DNA of 64,000 nucleotides from Gammaproteobacteria bacterium (GTDB lineage Bacteria; Pseudomonadota; Gammaproteobacteria; JAABTG01). How positions within the stretch are numbered: position 1 is the first letter of the stretch; every line of letters starts with the position of its first letter. The stretch covers positions 2,232,001-2,296,000 of the forward strand of contig JAXHLS010000002.1 in the NCBI GenBank assembly GCA_034522055.1, read 5' to 3'. A program made the position numbers and the translations under genes. This document shows, one piece after another, positions 20,114 through 29,859 of this stretch. Below the pieces are notes generated by a model. It worked only from the letters and a program-made list of their open reading frames with translations, searched no databases and had not been told where the DNA came from.

Positions 20114-20146
20114 GGCGCATCCTCGGCGCATCCCCGGCGCATCCCC
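20114..20146. repeat. 11-bp tandem repeat, three copies of GGCGCATCC(C/T)C
   Basis: GGCGCATCCTC followed by two copies of GGCGCATCCCC lies in the short gap between the coiled-coil gene and the convergent efflux pump gene. It is a minor local repeat with no evident role. Confidence 0.85.
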
Positions 20147-20197
20147 GGCGCGCCACCGCGGCCCCGTCCATCCTGGGGTCAGGTCTGCGTTATTGCA

Positions 20198-23100
20198 TTA
20201 GGGTGCTGCCTCTGCCGGCGTTCCCGGCAGGTGCCGCCTGATGGCGCCCGCGGCGCTCTCGTGGATGGAGAGCAGGGCCGGGATCACCAGTAGCACCAGC
20301 ACCGTGGCGAATCCGAGTCCGAAGGAGATGGACACCGCCATGGGGATGAGGAACTGGGCCTGGAGGGAGGTCTCGAAGAGCAGGGGTGTCAGCCCCGCGA
20401 TGGTGGTCAGGGAGGTGAGCAGCACGGCTCGCAGGCGCTGGCAGGCGGCCTCCACGATGGCCTCTCCCACGGGCATGTGCTCCGTTTCCCGCAGGCGCTT
20501 GTAGAAGCTGATGAGGATGATGGAGTCGTTGACCACGATGCCCGACAGGCCGAACAGGCCGAACAGGGACAGGATGGTGAGGTCGATGCCCATGAGGAAA
20601 TGCCCGGTGAGGGCCCCCACCAGGGCGAAGGGGATGGTGGCCATGATCACCAGGGGCCAGCCCCAGGATGCGAATACCCAGGTGAGGATCACGTAGATCA
20701 GGGACAGGGCGAGGATACCGCCGGTGGCCATGTCGGCCAGGGTCTCCCGCTGGTCCGCGGCCCGGCCCTCGAGGGTATAGTCCACGCCGTAGCGGCTCTG
20801 GACCTCCTGCAGGATGCCGTCCTCCAGGGCCGCGCGTACCAGGTTCTCGTTGGCCACCCGCTTGTCCACGTCGCCGTAGACCTGGGCGGCGCGTTTGGCC
20901 TGGGCGTGGCGCAGGGCCTCGAAGCTGCGCCGGGATTCCAGGGTGACCACCGCCGGCAGGGGCAGGGCATCGCCGTTGGGCAGGGTGATCTGCAGGGACT
21001 CGAGGATGGCGAGGTTGTTGCGTTCCTCGTTCGGCAGTACCACCCGTACCTCCACCTCGTCGTTGCCCTGGTGATAGATCTGGGCGATGCGGCCATCGAA
21101 GGCGGCGCGCAATTGCCGGCCCACCTGTTCTATGGACAGCCCCACGGCGCGGCCCCGCGGCGTCAGGCGGTAGATGAGCTGCTCCTGGCCCCACGGCATG
21201 TCATCCTCCACCGCGCTTACCCCCTCCATGGCCGCCAGGGCGTCCTGTACCTCGAGGGATGCCGCCTTGAGCTGCTCGGGCGTGCCGCCCATGAGCCGCA
21301 CCTCCACGTCCCGCCCCGGCGGCCCGGTGCGCCGCGAGGCGATGGCCAGGTTCTCCAGGCCCGGGGGTGTGTCCACCCGGGCCTCCCAGGCGTGGATGAA
21401 GTCCTCGTTGCGCACCGTGCGGGCGTCGGAGGAGACCAGTTCCACCAGCACCGCGCCGAACTGGTCGCCCCGCTGGGCCGGCTGGCCACCCTGGGAGACC
21501 AGGCTGCCGTGCTGGCTGTGAGCCGTCACCACCAGGGGCTCGGCGAACTCCGCCTCGGTCTCGTAGAGGGCTTGTTCGAGGTGGGCGAGGAATGCCTCGA
21601 CCCGGTGTTCCGGGGTGCCCGACGCGAAAGAGGCGTTGGCCGTGATGACGTTGGCCTCCACCGCGGGGAAGAAGGTGAAGGGCACGCGTCCTCCGACCAC
21701 TAGGCCGATGGACAGCAGCAGCAGGGTGGCGGCCCCCGCCAGGGTGGTCCAGCGGTACTCCACGGCGGCGCCCACCAAACGTCGAAAGTGGTGGTCGCGG
21801 AAGCGGTTGAACAGCCGATCAAGGCGCTGCCGGGTTCGCCCCGGCTCGGCGTGGTGGATATGGCGGAAGGCATGGCGCAGGTGACCGGGGAGGATCAAAA
21901 AACTCTCCACCAGGGAGGCGGCGATGACGCAGATGATGACCAGGGGGATGTCGAAGAGGATGTTGCCGATGACGCCCCCCACCATCATCAGGGGAATGAA
22001 GGCCGCGATGGTGGTGAGGGACGATGACATCACTGGCGCCAGCATGCGTCGCGCCCCGCCCTCCGCCGCCTCCAGGGAGGCCTCGCCGAACTGGTAATGG
22101 GCCAGGGCGTCCTCCCCCACCACGATGGCATCGTCGACGATGATGCCGAGTGCCATGATGAGGGCGAACAGGCTGATCATGTTGATGCTGCCTCCCACCG
22201 CGTAGAGCACTGCCAGGGTGGCCATGAAGGAGATGGGTATGCCTACGGCCACCCAGAAGGCGACGCGACTGTTGAGGAACAGGAACAGGATGGCGAGCAC
22301 CAGCACCAAGCCGCCGAGGCCGTTCTTCACCAGCAGGAAGATGCGTTGCTTGATGAGCTGCCAGCTCTCGTCGAAGGCCTCCAGTTCGATGCCGGGGGGC
22401 AACTCGTGGCGCTTTTCCTCCAGCCATTCATTGAGGATACGGGCGGATTCCAGGGAATCGGCGGTCTCCGAGCGCAGGGCCTGGAGCACCACGGCGGGCC
22501 GGCTCGCCATCGCCAGGGAGACCTGGCCGTCCTGGGGGCGCTTCTCGATACGGGCGATGTCCCCGAGGCGAATGAGGCCGCCATCCTCGGTGGCGATGAT
22601 GGGCAGGTCCGCGAATCCCGCCTCACTGCGGCGCTGGTCCAGGCTGCGTAACTGGCGCGCCGTGTCGTCCCTGCCCACGGTGCCCGCCGGCAGGTCCTGG
22701 CTGGCATCCCGGACCCGGGTGGCGATGTCGTCCAGGGACAGGTTGAGCTCCCGCAGCCGCACCGTGGGCACCTGGATGGCGATCTCCTGCTCCGGCAGGC
22801 CGCTGATCTCCACCTTGGCGATGCCGCGGTCCAGGAGTTCCCGCTCCATGCGGTAGACTAGCGGGCGCAACTCTTCGAGGTCCCGCGGGCCCGATACCAG
22901 GATGCGTGCCACCGGCTCGTAGCGTACCACCAGGGACACCTCGGGCTCTTCGGCGTCGCTGGGCAGATTGCGCACCAGGCCCACCCGTTCCTTCACCAGG
23001 TCGAGGGCCGGGCCCATGTCCGTGCCTTCGTGATACTCGAGGGTGATGGAGGCGGCGCCGTTGGCGGAGGTGGAGGTGAGGTTCTTCAGGCCATCCACGG

Positions 23101-23329
23101 TGCGCAGCTCCTGCTCCATGGGGTCCGTGATGGCCCGCTCCACGTCGTCGGCGCTGGCACCCGTCCACACCACGCGTACGGTGATGACATCGAGGGCGAA
23201 GGTCGGGAAGAACTGGGTGTTGAGGCGCATCAGGGACACCGTCCCCACCAGGAACATGACCAGCATGAGCAGGTTGGAGGCCACCCGATGCTGGGCGAAC
23301 AGGCCGATGATGTCCTTCCTGTGGGCCAA
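20198..23329 (-). CDS. RND efflux pump, inner-membrane permease
   Basis: A 1043-residue AcrB-like permease: first membrane helix VASNLLMLVMFLVGTVSLMR, two large periplasmic loops, and the TM4 proton-relay signature IIVDDAIVVGEDALAHYQFG with the paired Asp of drug and lipid pumps rather than the metal-pump pattern. The start is TTG 23329, 10 bp after the stop of the adaptor gene, with GAGG overlapping that stop. No outer-membrane factor gene is nearby, so a TolC homologue elsewhere must complete the complex. Substrate unknown. Confidence 0.92.
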   Translation of the reverse strand: MAHRKDIIGLFAQHRVASNLLMLVMFLVGTVSLMRLNTQFFPTFALDVITVRVVWTGASADDVERAITDPMEQELRTVDGLKNLTSTSANGAASITLEYHEGTDMGPALDLVKERVGLVRNLPSDAEEPEVSLVVRYEPVARILVSGPRDLEELRPLVYRMERELLDRGIAKVEISGLPEQEIAIQVPTVRLRELNLSLDDIATRVRDASQDLPAGTVGRDDTARQLRSLDQRRSEAGFADLPIIATEDGGLIRLGDIARIEKRPQDGQVSLAMASRPAVVLQALRSETADSLESARILNEWLEEKRHELPPGIELEAFDESWQLIKQRIFLLVKNGLGGLVLVLAILFLFLNSRVAFWVAVGIPISFMATLAVLYAVGGSINMISLFALIMALGIIVDDAIVVGEDALAHYQFGEASLEAAEGGARRMLAPVMSSSLTTIAAFIPLMMVGGVIGNILFDIPLVIICVIAASLVESFLILPGHLRHAFRHIHHAEPGRTRQRLDRLFNRFRDHHFRRLVGAAVEYRWTTLAGAATLLLLSIGLVVGGRVPFTFFPAVEANVITANASFASGTPEHRVEAFLAHLEQALYETEAEFAEPLVVTAHSQHGSLVSQGGQPAQRGDQFGAVLVELVSSDARTVRNEDFIHAWEARVDTPPGLENLAIASRRTGPPGRDVEVRLMGGTPEQLKAASLEVQDALAAMEGVSAVEDDMPWGQEQLIYRLTPRGRAVGLSIEQVGRQLRAAFDGRIAQIYHQGNDEVEVRVVLPNEERNNLAILESLQITLPNGDALPLPAVVTLESRRSFEALRHAQAKRAAQVYGDVDKRVANENLVRAALEDGILQEVQSRYGVDYTLEGRAADQRETLADMATGGILALSLIYVILTWVFASWGWPLVIMATIPFALVGALTGHFLMGIDLTILSLFGLFGLSGIVVNDSIILISFYKRLRETEHMPVGEAIVEAACQRLRAVLLTSLTTIAGLTPLLFETSLQAQFLIPMAVSISFGLGFATVLVLLVIPALLSIHESAAGAIRRHLPGTPAEAAP

Positions 23330-23339
23330 GGTCTCGGCC

Positions 23340-24611
23340 TCAGGTCCCGGCCGCGGCGACGCCCGGGTCGGGCGCCGCCTCTTCGCGTACTGTCGTCACC
23401 TGCAGGCCGGACACCGCGTTGGGAAGCTGGGTTACCACGACCCGGTCGCCGCTGCGCAACTCTGTGCTGGTGATCAGTACCAGCAGTTCACCCGAGGCCA
23501 GGGCGCGATCGCCGCGATGGGTCACATCCACCGATTCCATGCGGCCGTCAACGACCCGGTAGACGCGGTCCATGCCGTAGAGGGCGTCCCGGGGCAGTAG
23601 AAAGGTGTCGTCCACCGGCGGCAGGAGAAGGTCCACGGTCACGGTCTGGCCAACGGGTAGCCAGTCATGGTTATCCGGCACCTTCAACAGCGCGTCGAGG
23701 CCACCGCTGCCCGCTACCACCCGGCCCGCCAGGCGGTCGAACTCCAGGGGAATGGTCTGGTCGCCGATGTGTGCCACGGCATGGAGGGAATGATCCGAGG
23801 CGGTGGCGCGATCCAGGGTATGTTGATGGCGGGATGGCACCTGGGCTCGGACCTCGAGGCGGTCCCGGTCGAACATCTCCAGCAGGCCGTCCCCCGCGCG
23901 CACCCGATCCCCCGGTGCCACCAGGGTGGCGGTGATGCGGCCGTTGAAAGGCGCGCGGATGCGGGTGCGTTCGAGGTCGAGACGACTCTGCTGCAGCTGG
24001 GCCTCGACGCGGGCCAGCTGGGCCCGCAGCCGGGCGAGGCGGGCGTCATGCTCGGCGATGGCCAGGCGTCGCTGCACCAGGCTGAGTTGCCGAAGGTTCT
24101 GGTTCTGCAGCGCGTCATCCACGCCGGCCTCGGTCCCCACGTTGCGGGACTTCAGATCCTGTGCCCGTTCGACGGCGCGCCGCGCCAGGGTCAACAGCGC
24201 CTGCTCCTCTTGCAGGGCATCAAGATCCGCCTCATAACGCAACTCCTCGAGGCGTATCTGGGCCTCCATGTCCGCCCGCTCGGCCTCCCGTTGGGTCACC
24301 GTCAATCGGTAGTCGTCATCTTCGAGGGTCATCAGCACATCGCCGCCCGCCACCCGTTGCCCCTCGAGGACCTCGAGGGTTTCGACGTAGGCCGCCACCG
24401 CGGCCGTGAGGCGCGCGGAGTAGGGCGATTCCACGCGGCCGAGCAGGTGCAGGCCCGGCCGGTAGGCCCCCAGCCGGGCCTCCACCACGGCCACCGGCCA
24501 GTTGCGTTCCGAGGGCTCGGGTGGCGCGTTCTCCGGCCGGGTGGATTTCAGGGCCATGAAACCCGCCACGCCGACCAGTAACAGGAGAACAGGGAGCAGT
24601 ACTTTGCGCAT
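23340..24611 (-). CDS. RND efflux periplasmic adaptor (membrane fusion protein)
   Basis: A 423-residue HlyD/AcrA-type adaptor with an N-terminal anchor (MRKVLLPVLLLLVGVAGFMA), a barrel-sandwich half VETLEVLEGQRVAGGDVLMT, a long coiled-coil hairpin (residues about 110-205, rich in Gln, Glu, Arg and Leu) and the second lipoyl half RIRAPFNGRITATLVAPGDR. It links the permease gene 10 bp downstream to an outer-membrane channel. Reading upstream of the ATG, no Shine-Dalgarno is seen on the coding strand. The 274-bp gap to the divergent SYLF gene should hold its promoter. Confidence 0.92.
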   Translation of the reverse strand: MRKVLLPVLLLLVGVAGFMALKSTRPENAPPEPSERNWPVAVVEARLGAYRPGLHLLGRVESPYSARLTAAVAAYVETLEVLEGQRVAGGDVLMTLEDDDYRLTVTQREAERADMEAQIRLEELRYEADLDALQEEQALLTLARRAVERAQDLKSRNVGTEAGVDDALQNQNLRQLSLVQRRLAIAEHDARLARLRAQLARVEAQLQQSRLDLERTRIRAPFNGRITATLVAPGDRVRAGDGLLEMFDRDRLEVRAQVPSRHQHTLDRATASDHSLHAVAHIGDQTIPLEFDRLAGRVVAGSGGLDALLKVPDNHDWLPVGQTVTVDLLLPPVDDTFLLPRDALYGMDRVYRVVDGRMESVDVTHRGDRALASGELLVLITSTELRSGDRVVVTQLPNAVSGLQVTTVREEAAPDPGVAAAGT

Positions 24612-24885
24612 GATGATTCAAGGAGAACCGATGGATGGGGCGCATCTTGCCATGTTCGGCGGGTATGCGAAGCCTTATCTTTACGCACCCGGCGCCCCGG
24701 CGGATCGATTATTATAAGATTTTGCTTAAGGAGCTTCGAGGAGAAGTTTAGCCCTGGGGCTCAACGGTATCCCTTCGACCGAGTTCACGCACGGTAACTT
24801 CCTGCGCCCACGAATTTTTGCCGCATGGCCCTATGGGTTATCCTCGGAGGTCGGAACACCCCGTGACTCACAGAGGATTACCCGC

Positions 24886-25443
24886 ATGAATATAGCCCTC
24901 ACCCCAGCCGTAGCCCGCATCGCTCTGGTATTTCTCCTTTCCCTGGGTGTTGCCCCCCAGACTCTGGCGGCCAGCGCCCAGGAGATCGATATCAGGGTGG
25001 ATGCCGCCCTGGAGCGTTTCAAGGACGAGGTCAACGGCGGTGGCACTTTCATCGAGAAGGCGGAAGGGCTCCTGGTGTTTCCGGACATCATCAAGGCCGG
25101 CATCGGCATCGGTGGCGAGTATGGTGAGGGCGCCCTGCGCATCGGCGGCGAGACGGTTCAGTACTACAGCACGGCGGCCGCTTCCATCGGCTTCCAACTG
25201 GGGGCCCAGCAGAAGACCGTGATTCTCGTCTTCCTCGACCAGGAAAAGCTGAAGGAATTCCGTGCCAGCGATGGCTGGGAGGCCGGCGTGGACGGCTCGG
25301 TGGCCCTCATCGAATGGGGTGCGGGCAAGAACATCAATACGGTGGAGATCGACAAGCCCATCGTGGGCTTCGTGTTCAACAACAAGGGCCTGATGTACAA
25401 CCTGACCCTGGAAGGCACCAAGATCACCAAGATCGACCGTTGA
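24886..25443 (+). CDS. SYLF-domain (YSC84-like) secreted protein
   Basis: A 185-residue protein with a signal peptide ending TLAASAQ, then the SYLF pattern: DAALERFKDEVNGGGTFIEK, GLLVFPDIIKAGIGIGGEYG, TVILVFLDQEKLKEFRASDG and FNNKGLMYNLTLEGTKITKI. Eukaryotic SYLF domains bind phospholipids; bacterial members are secreted and poorly characterised. It is a single gene, followed directly by the TTAA-bounded repeat element. Confidence 0.85.
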   Translation: MNIALTPAVARIALVFLLSLGVAPQTLAASAQEIDIRVDAALERFKDEVNGGGTFIEKAEGLLVFPDIIKAGIGIGGEYGEGALRIGGETVQYYSTAAASIGFQLGAQQKTVILVFLDQEKLKEFRASDGWEAGVDGSVALIEWGAGKNINTVEIDKPIVGFVFNNKGLMYNLTLEGTKITKIDR

Positions 25444-25456
25444 GAAGGGCGGGTTA

Positions 25457-25585
25457 TTAACGTGAAAGTCGCGAAGCACGTTCTCCCCCTCTCCCTCTGG
25501 GAGAGGGACGGGGTGAGGGAACGAACATGGCGATACGCGCTCCGCTTTCATCATTTCGGGTGGCGCGTATCGCCATGAGAGTTAA
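25457..25585. mobile_element. TTAA-bounded two-hairpin element, copy 1
   Basis: A 129-bp element starts and ends with TTAA and carries two potential hairpins: CCCTCTCCC/GGGAGAGGG near 25487-25508, and a long arm pair in which GGCGATACGCGC (from about 25529) matches GCGCGTATCGCC (ending about 25574). A second copy with about 90% identity lies at 39074-39201. Size, structured ends and absence of a reading frame resemble a MITE or other non-autonomous element; mobility is inferred. Confidence 0.75.
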
Positions 25586-26240
25586 CTACGAAATATGCGA
25601 AAGACGCGCAAAGAGTTTGAATGTCGGGATGAATCCCGACCTACAAAAAGCGTAACCGCGAAAGACGCGAAAAGACGCGAAAAGGGAGAAGATCAGGAAG
25701 GAGTGGCCGTTTGAAAAGGCGCAGCGGATCCACCGTTTCGGCGTCAGCAGAGCGGACGCACGGGTGGTAATCTTTTCCCCTTTCCCATTTCCTATTTCCC
25801 CTGGGGAGAAGGACAGAGCCGTAGGTCGGCTGCTCTTGGCAGCCGACGGAAACTCGGCGCTTTGCGGGCGCTGTAGGTCGGGCTGTAGGTCGGGCTTCAG
25901 CCCGACAGCCAACGCTGGCGGGTGGTACCGACCCGGCGCGAGGTATGCGCGGCGGGTTTGATTGTCGGGATGAATCCCGACCTACATCCGTGCCGCAGGA
26001 ACGGGCGGTGGGGTGGTGTGCAGGTCGGGCTGTGGGTGGGGCTGTAGGTCGGGCTTCAGCCCGACAGCCGGCGGGTGGTACCGACCCGGCGCGAGGTATG
26101 CGCGGCGGGTTTGAATGTCGGGATGAATCCCGACCTACATCCGTGCCCAAGGAATGGGCGGTGAGAGGTGTTGTGTAGGTCGGGCTTCAGCCCGACAGCC
26201 TGCTTCTTTTTTCGCGCCTTTCGCGTCTTTCGTAGTTAAA
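25586..26240. repeat. Repeat island: palindromes, tandem units and shared modules
   Basis: Bounded on the left by CTACGAAATATGCGAAAGAC and on the right by an inverted match ending GCGTCTTTCGTAGTTAA. Inside are GTCGGGAT/ATCCCGAC palindromes (25623, 25964, 26117), GTCGGGCT/AGCCCGAC (25889, 26048, 26179) and GTCGGCTG/CAGCCGAC (25825). Two tandem units of about 130-160 bp begin near 25883 and 26042. Modules at 25639-25784 and 25804-25871 duplicate parts of 13295-13573. A minus-strand frame here (25641-26150) is a by-product of the repeats and is not called as a gene. Confidence 0.93.
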
Positions 26241-26260
26241 AGGGTTTCTTGTCAAACGCC

Positions 26261-27520
26261 TCACTGGCGCTTCATGGCGTCGAAGAACTCGCCGTTGTTC
26301 TTGGTCTGCTTGAGGCGGTCCATGAGGAATTCCATGGCCTGGACGTCCTCCATGGGGTGGAGGAGCTTGCGCAGGATCCAGATCTTCTGCAGCAGGTCCG
26401 GCTTGATCTGCAATTCCTCCCTGCGGGTGCCGGAGCGATTGATGTTGATGGCCGGGAAGATGCGCCGCTCGGCGATCTTGCGCTCCAGGTGGATCTCCAT
26501 GTTGCCGGTGCCCTTGAATTCCTCGTAGATCACGTCGTCCATGCGCGAGCCGGTGTCCACCAGGGCGGTGGCGACGATGGTCAGGCTGCCGCCTTCCTCG
26601 ATGTTACGGGCGGCCCCGAAGAAGCGCTTGGGGCGTTGCAGGGCATTGGCATCGACGCCGCCGGTGAGCACCTTGCCCGAGGCCGGAATCACGGTGTTGT
26701 GGGCTCTGGCGAGGCGGGTGATGGAATCCAGCAGGATCACCACGTCGAGTTTGTGCTCCACCAGGCGCTTGGCCTTCTCGATGGCCATGTCCGCCACCTG
26801 GACGTGGCGGGTAGGGGGTTCGTCGAAGGTGCTGGAGATGACCTCGCCCCGCACCGAGCGCTGCATCTCGGTGACCTCTTCCGGCCGTTCGTCGATGAGC
26901 AGCACCATGAGGTAGGCCTCGGGATGGTTGGCCTCGATGGAATGGGCGATGCTCTGGAGCATCATGGTCTTGCCGGATTTCGGCGGGGATACGATGAGGC
27001 CGCGTTGTCCTCTGCCGATGGGAGACGCCAGGTCGATGATACGCGGGGTCAGGTCTTCGGTGGTGCCGTTGCCCAGTTCCAGCTTGAACTGCTGGTTGGG
27101 AAACAGGGGCGTGAGGTTCTCGAACAGGATCTTGTTCTTGGCACTCTCGGGGGCATCGAAGTTGATCTCCGAGACCTTCAGCAGGGCGAAGTAGCGCTCG
27201 CTGTCCTTGGGCGGTCGTATCTTGCCCGAGATGGTATCGCCGGTACGCAGGCTGAAGCGCCGGATCTGGCTGGGAGAAACGTAGATGTCGTCGGGGCCGG
27301 CCAGATAGGAACTGTCGGCGGACCTGAGAAAGCCGAACCCGTCCTGGAGGATCTCCAGTACACCATCGCCGAATATGTCCTCTCCTTTCTTCGCATGGGC
27401 CTTGAGGATGGCGAAGATCACATCCTGCTTGCGGTTCCGGGCCATGCCCTCGATGCCCATGGCATCGGCCATCTGGATCACTTCGGATGCGGATTTTTTC
27501 TTGAGTTCGGTCAGATTCAT
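26261..27520 (-). CDS. rho: Transcription termination factor Rho
   Basis: A 419-residue hexameric RNA helicase, exactly the E. coli length when started at ATG 27520 ([20 protein letters not shown]). It shows the cold-shock-like RNA-binding domain ([20 protein letters not shown]), Walker A SPPKSGKT near residue 180, Walker [16 protein letters not shown] and the R-loop region. It ends factor-dependent transcripts. The frame is open further upstream but without homology. On the coding strand the bases just before the ATG read CCTCCTTTGTC, so there is no Shine-Dalgarno. Confidence 0.98.
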   Translation of the reverse strand: MNLTELKKKSASEVIQMADAMGIEGMARNRKQDVIFAILKAHAKKGEDIFGDGVLEILQDGFGFLRSADSSYLAGPDDIYVSPSQIRRFSLRTGDTISGKIRPPKDSERYFALLKVSEINFDAPESAKNKILFENLTPLFPNQQFKLELGNGTTEDLTPRIIDLASPIGRGQRGLIVSPPKSGKTMMLQSIAHSIEANHPEAYLMVLLIDERPEEVTEMQRSVRGEVISSTFDEPPTRHVQVADMAIEKAKRLVEHKLDVVILLDSITRLARAHNTVIPASGKVLTGGVDANALQRPKRFFGAARNIEEGGSLTIVATALVDTGSRMDDVIYEEFKGTGNMEIHLERKIAERRIFPAININRSGTRREELQIKPDLLQKIWILRKLLHPMEDVQAMEFLMDRLKQTKNNGEFFDAMKRQ

Positions 27521-27832
27521 GACAAAGGAGGATGTAGTGGGAGAAGGACTGGAAAAGGGAATTGGTTGACCCTGGGCCGGGGATGCGGCGCAGGCCGACG
27601 ATAGCCGCCTCACGCGGTGATTTTCGATCTGGTTCAGTTCAGGTAAGCACCCGCCACCCATGCGGCTGTGATCCGCATTACGTTTGACCGGAGTCAGATA
27701 CTGGAAATCTACTGGGCGTGGCCCGGTGGGTGAGGGCGCGTAACGATACTGCTTTGTAAAACTAGCATGTGTATGGGTTGGAGTCCAGCATTTGTGCCGC
27801 TTCGGAGGCCCCATGGCGGGGGCGCTGTCCCG
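27521..27832 (-). promoter_or_regulatory. Rho upstream region, about 312 bp without a gene
   Basis: This gap between trxA and rho (both minus strand) probably holds the rho promoter and 5' leader. One clear stem, ATGCGG/CCGCAT with a 7-base loop, lies at 27660-27678. I see no coding sequence and no convincing -35/-10 pair. In E. coli the rho leader is the site of autoregulation by Rho-dependent attenuation; the same is possible here but not shown. Confidence 0.4.
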
Positions 27833-28159
27833 TCACAGATTGCTGTCCAGAAACGCCGACAGTTGGGATTTCGATACGGCGCCCACCTTGGTGGCTTCCA
27901 CGTTGCCGTTCTTGAACAGCATCAGGGTGGGGATCCCCCGTATACCGTAGCGCGGCGGGGTGCCCGGGTTCTCGTCTATATTGAGTTTGGCCACCGTCAA
28001 CCGGTCGGCGTACTCGTCGGCGATCTCCTCGAGCAGAGGGGCGATCATCTTGCAGGGCCCACACCACTCGGCCCAATAGTCGATCAGCACCGGCTTTTCC
28101 GACTTGATCACTGATTCCTCGAAAGTGCCGTCGGTCACCGAAATGATTCGATCGCTCAT
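27833..28159 (-). CDS. trxA: Thioredoxin 1
   Basis: A 108-residue thioredoxin from ATG 28159 ([20 protein letters not shown]) with AGGAGA about 12 bp upstream. The active site WCGPCK is at about residues 32-37, followed by the cis-Pro loop [11 protein letters not shown]. It keeps cytoplasmic protein disulfides reduced and serves ribonucleotide reductase. Divergent from rhlB and upstream of rho, the conserved trxA-rho order of gammaproteobacteria. Confidence 0.97.
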   Translation of the reverse strand: MSDRIISVTDGTFEESVIKSEKPVLIDYWAEWCGPCKMIAPLLEEIADEYADRLTVAKLNIDENPGTPPRYGIRGIPTLMLFKNGNVEATKVGAVSKSQLSAFLDSNL

Positions 28160-28261
28160 GTTCTGACTCGTTCTCCTAAAGCGTGAAGTTGAAAGTGTGG
28201 TATGAATAATACCGGTAATGCAAGACCGATCTTGCCCGAGTTCATGTATGCTGACGCGCTT

Positions 28262-29566
28262 ATGAGCGAAAACCACCTGACCAATACCCGATTTTCAGAC
28301 CTCGAGCTGAAGCCGGTACTGCTCGAGGGCGCCGCAGACGCCGGTTTCGAGTTCTGTACCGAGATCCAGGCCCAGACCCTGCCGCTGGCCCTCGCCGGCA
28401 AAGACGTGGCCGGCCAGGCCCAGACCGGAACCGGCAAGACCGCCGCGTTCCTGCTGGCCATCATGCAGGAGTTGCTGAGGGCCGACTCACCCGATGCCGG
28501 AGGTAATCCGCGGGCCCTGGTGCTGGCGCCCACCCGGGAGCTGGCGGTGCAGATTGCCAGGGATGCCCAGGTACTCGGGGCCCATTCGGGCCTGCGCATC
28601 CAGGTGGTCTACGGCGGCGAGGGCTATGAATCCCAGCGCGAGCGGTTGCGCGAGGGCGTGGACCTGCTCATCGGCACGCCAGGCCGCCTTATCGACTACT
28701 TCAAACAGCACATCTTTAACCTCCGCCATATCCAGGTGGTGGTGCTGGACGAGGCGGACCGCATGTTCGACCTCGGCTTCATCAAGGACATCCGCTTCCT
28801 GTTCCACCGCATGCCTGCCCCGGGAGAGCGCCTCAACATGCTGTTCTCCGCCACCATGAGCCACCGGGTGACGGAACTGGCCTACGAGCACATGAACAAC
28901 CCGGAGGTGGTGAATGTCTCCCCCGAGGGCAAGACCGCCGACCGGGTCAACCAGGTCCTCTACCACGTCTCCAGCGAGGAGAAGATCCCGCTCCTCATCG
29001 GCCTGATGCGCCGCATGAACCCGCAGCGCAGCCTGGTGTTCGTCAACACCAAGCGCCAGTCGGAGAGGCTGGAGGACTATTTCAAGGTCAACGGCATCGA
29101 CGCGGCGGTGATCTCGGGGGACGTGCCCCAGCGCAAGCGGTTGCAGTTGCTGGAGAAGTTCCAGGCCGGGCAATTGCCCGTGCTGGTGGCTACCGACGTC
29201 GCGGCCCGCGGGCTCCATATCGAGGACGTGAGCCACGTATTCAACTTCGACCTGCCCCAGGACGCGGAGGACTATGTCCACCGCATCGGCCGTACGGCGC
29301 GCGCCGGCGCCAGCGGCGACGCGGTGAGTCTGGCCTGCGAGACCTATGTCTACTCGTTGCCGGAGATCGAGGACTACATCGGTGCCAAGATCCCGGTGGA
29401 GCCCATTACCGGGGATCTCCTGGTGGATCCCATCAGGCCTCCGCGCCGTCCTCCGCGCAAGCGTCCGGGCGGGCCCGGTGGTGGCCGTCCTCGGGGTGGC
29501 CGGCCGGGCGGAGGTGGACGCGGCGGCCGGGGCGGGCCGTCCGGCGGGAATCCGGGATCGGAGTAG
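28262..29566 (+). CDS. rhlB: DEAD-box ATP-dependent RNA helicase RhlB
   Basis: From ATG 28262 ([20 protein letters not shown]) this is a 434-residue DEAD-box helicase: Q-motif [20 protein letters not shown], motif I AQTGTGKT, motif II DEAD in [16 protein letters not shown], and motif [12 protein letters not shown]. The N-terminus matches E. coli RhlB, a degradosome helicase, better than other DEAD proteins; an upstream ATG (28202) would add a non-conserved 20 residues. The last 45 residues are an Arg/Gly/Pro-rich tail ([19 protein letters not shown]) likely to bind RNA or RNase E. Divergent from trxA. Confidence 0.92.
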   Translation: MSENHLTNTRFSDLELKPVLLEGAADAGFEFCTEIQAQTLPLALAGKDVAGQAQTGTGKTAAFLLAIMQELLRADSPDAGGNPRALVLAPTRELAVQIARDAQVLGAHSGLRIQVVYGGEGYESQRERLREGVDLLIGTPGRLIDYFKQHIFNLRHIQVVVLDEADRMFDLGFIKDIRFLFHRMPAPGERLNMLFSATMSHRVTELAYEHMNNPEVVNVSPEGKTADRVNQVLYHVSSEEKIPLLIGLMRRMNPQRSLVFVNTKRQSERLEDYFKVNGIDAAVISGDVPQRKRLQLLEKFQAGQLPVLVATDVAARGLHIEDVSHVFNFDLPQDAEDYVHRIGRTARAGASGDAVSLACETYVYSLPEIEDYIGAKIPVEPITGDLLVDPIRPPRRPPRKRPGGPGGGRPRGGRPGGGGRGGRGGPSGGNPGSE

Positions 29567-29602
29567 CGGTGGCAGGGTCTTTTGATTACCCTCCCCCCCA
29601 TC

Positions 29603-29728
29603 ATGCGCAGATTCATTGCCACCCTGATGTCCCTCTGCCTCTTGGCGGTGCTGCTGGCCGGTTGTGGACAAAAGGGCCCGTTGTACTTCCCGGACGAAGA
29701 CGAGGAGCGCAAGCAGGTCTCGTCCTAG
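29603..29728 (+). CDS. lptM: Small lipoprotein LptM (YifL family)
   Basis: A 41-residue lipoprotein starting MRRFIATLMSLCLLAVLLAG with lipobox LAGC and the invariant post-cysteine motif GQKGPLYFP. E. coli LptM (YifL) has the same CGLKGPLYFP start and promotes assembly of the LptDE LPS translocon. The place just upstream of lysA is the usual one for this family. Acidic tail PDEDEERKQVSS. Confidence 0.9.
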   Translation: MRRFIATLMSLCLLAVLLAGCGQKGPLYFPDEDEERKQVSS

Positions 29729-29859
29729 GGGCCGGCCCTGCGGCGCGCCCGGGAATGTCGCCCCGAGATTAGGCCGCGGCGGGGTGGCCCGATGATCCGG
29801 GCGGAAGAAATCTGCAAGCCCTTTGAAGAGCCCTCCACAGCGACACGCCACACATCACC

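Noticed and set aside
24630-24719. Mini-frame of 28 codons after AAGGAGA on the plus strand
   Set aside because: The binding site is good, but the peptide is very short, unrecognised and lies in a divergent promoter region; not enough support.
25641-26150. Minus-strand frame of 169 codons in the repeat island
   Set aside because: It is made of the tandem palindromic units, which is why its protein repeats itself; no binding site or homology.
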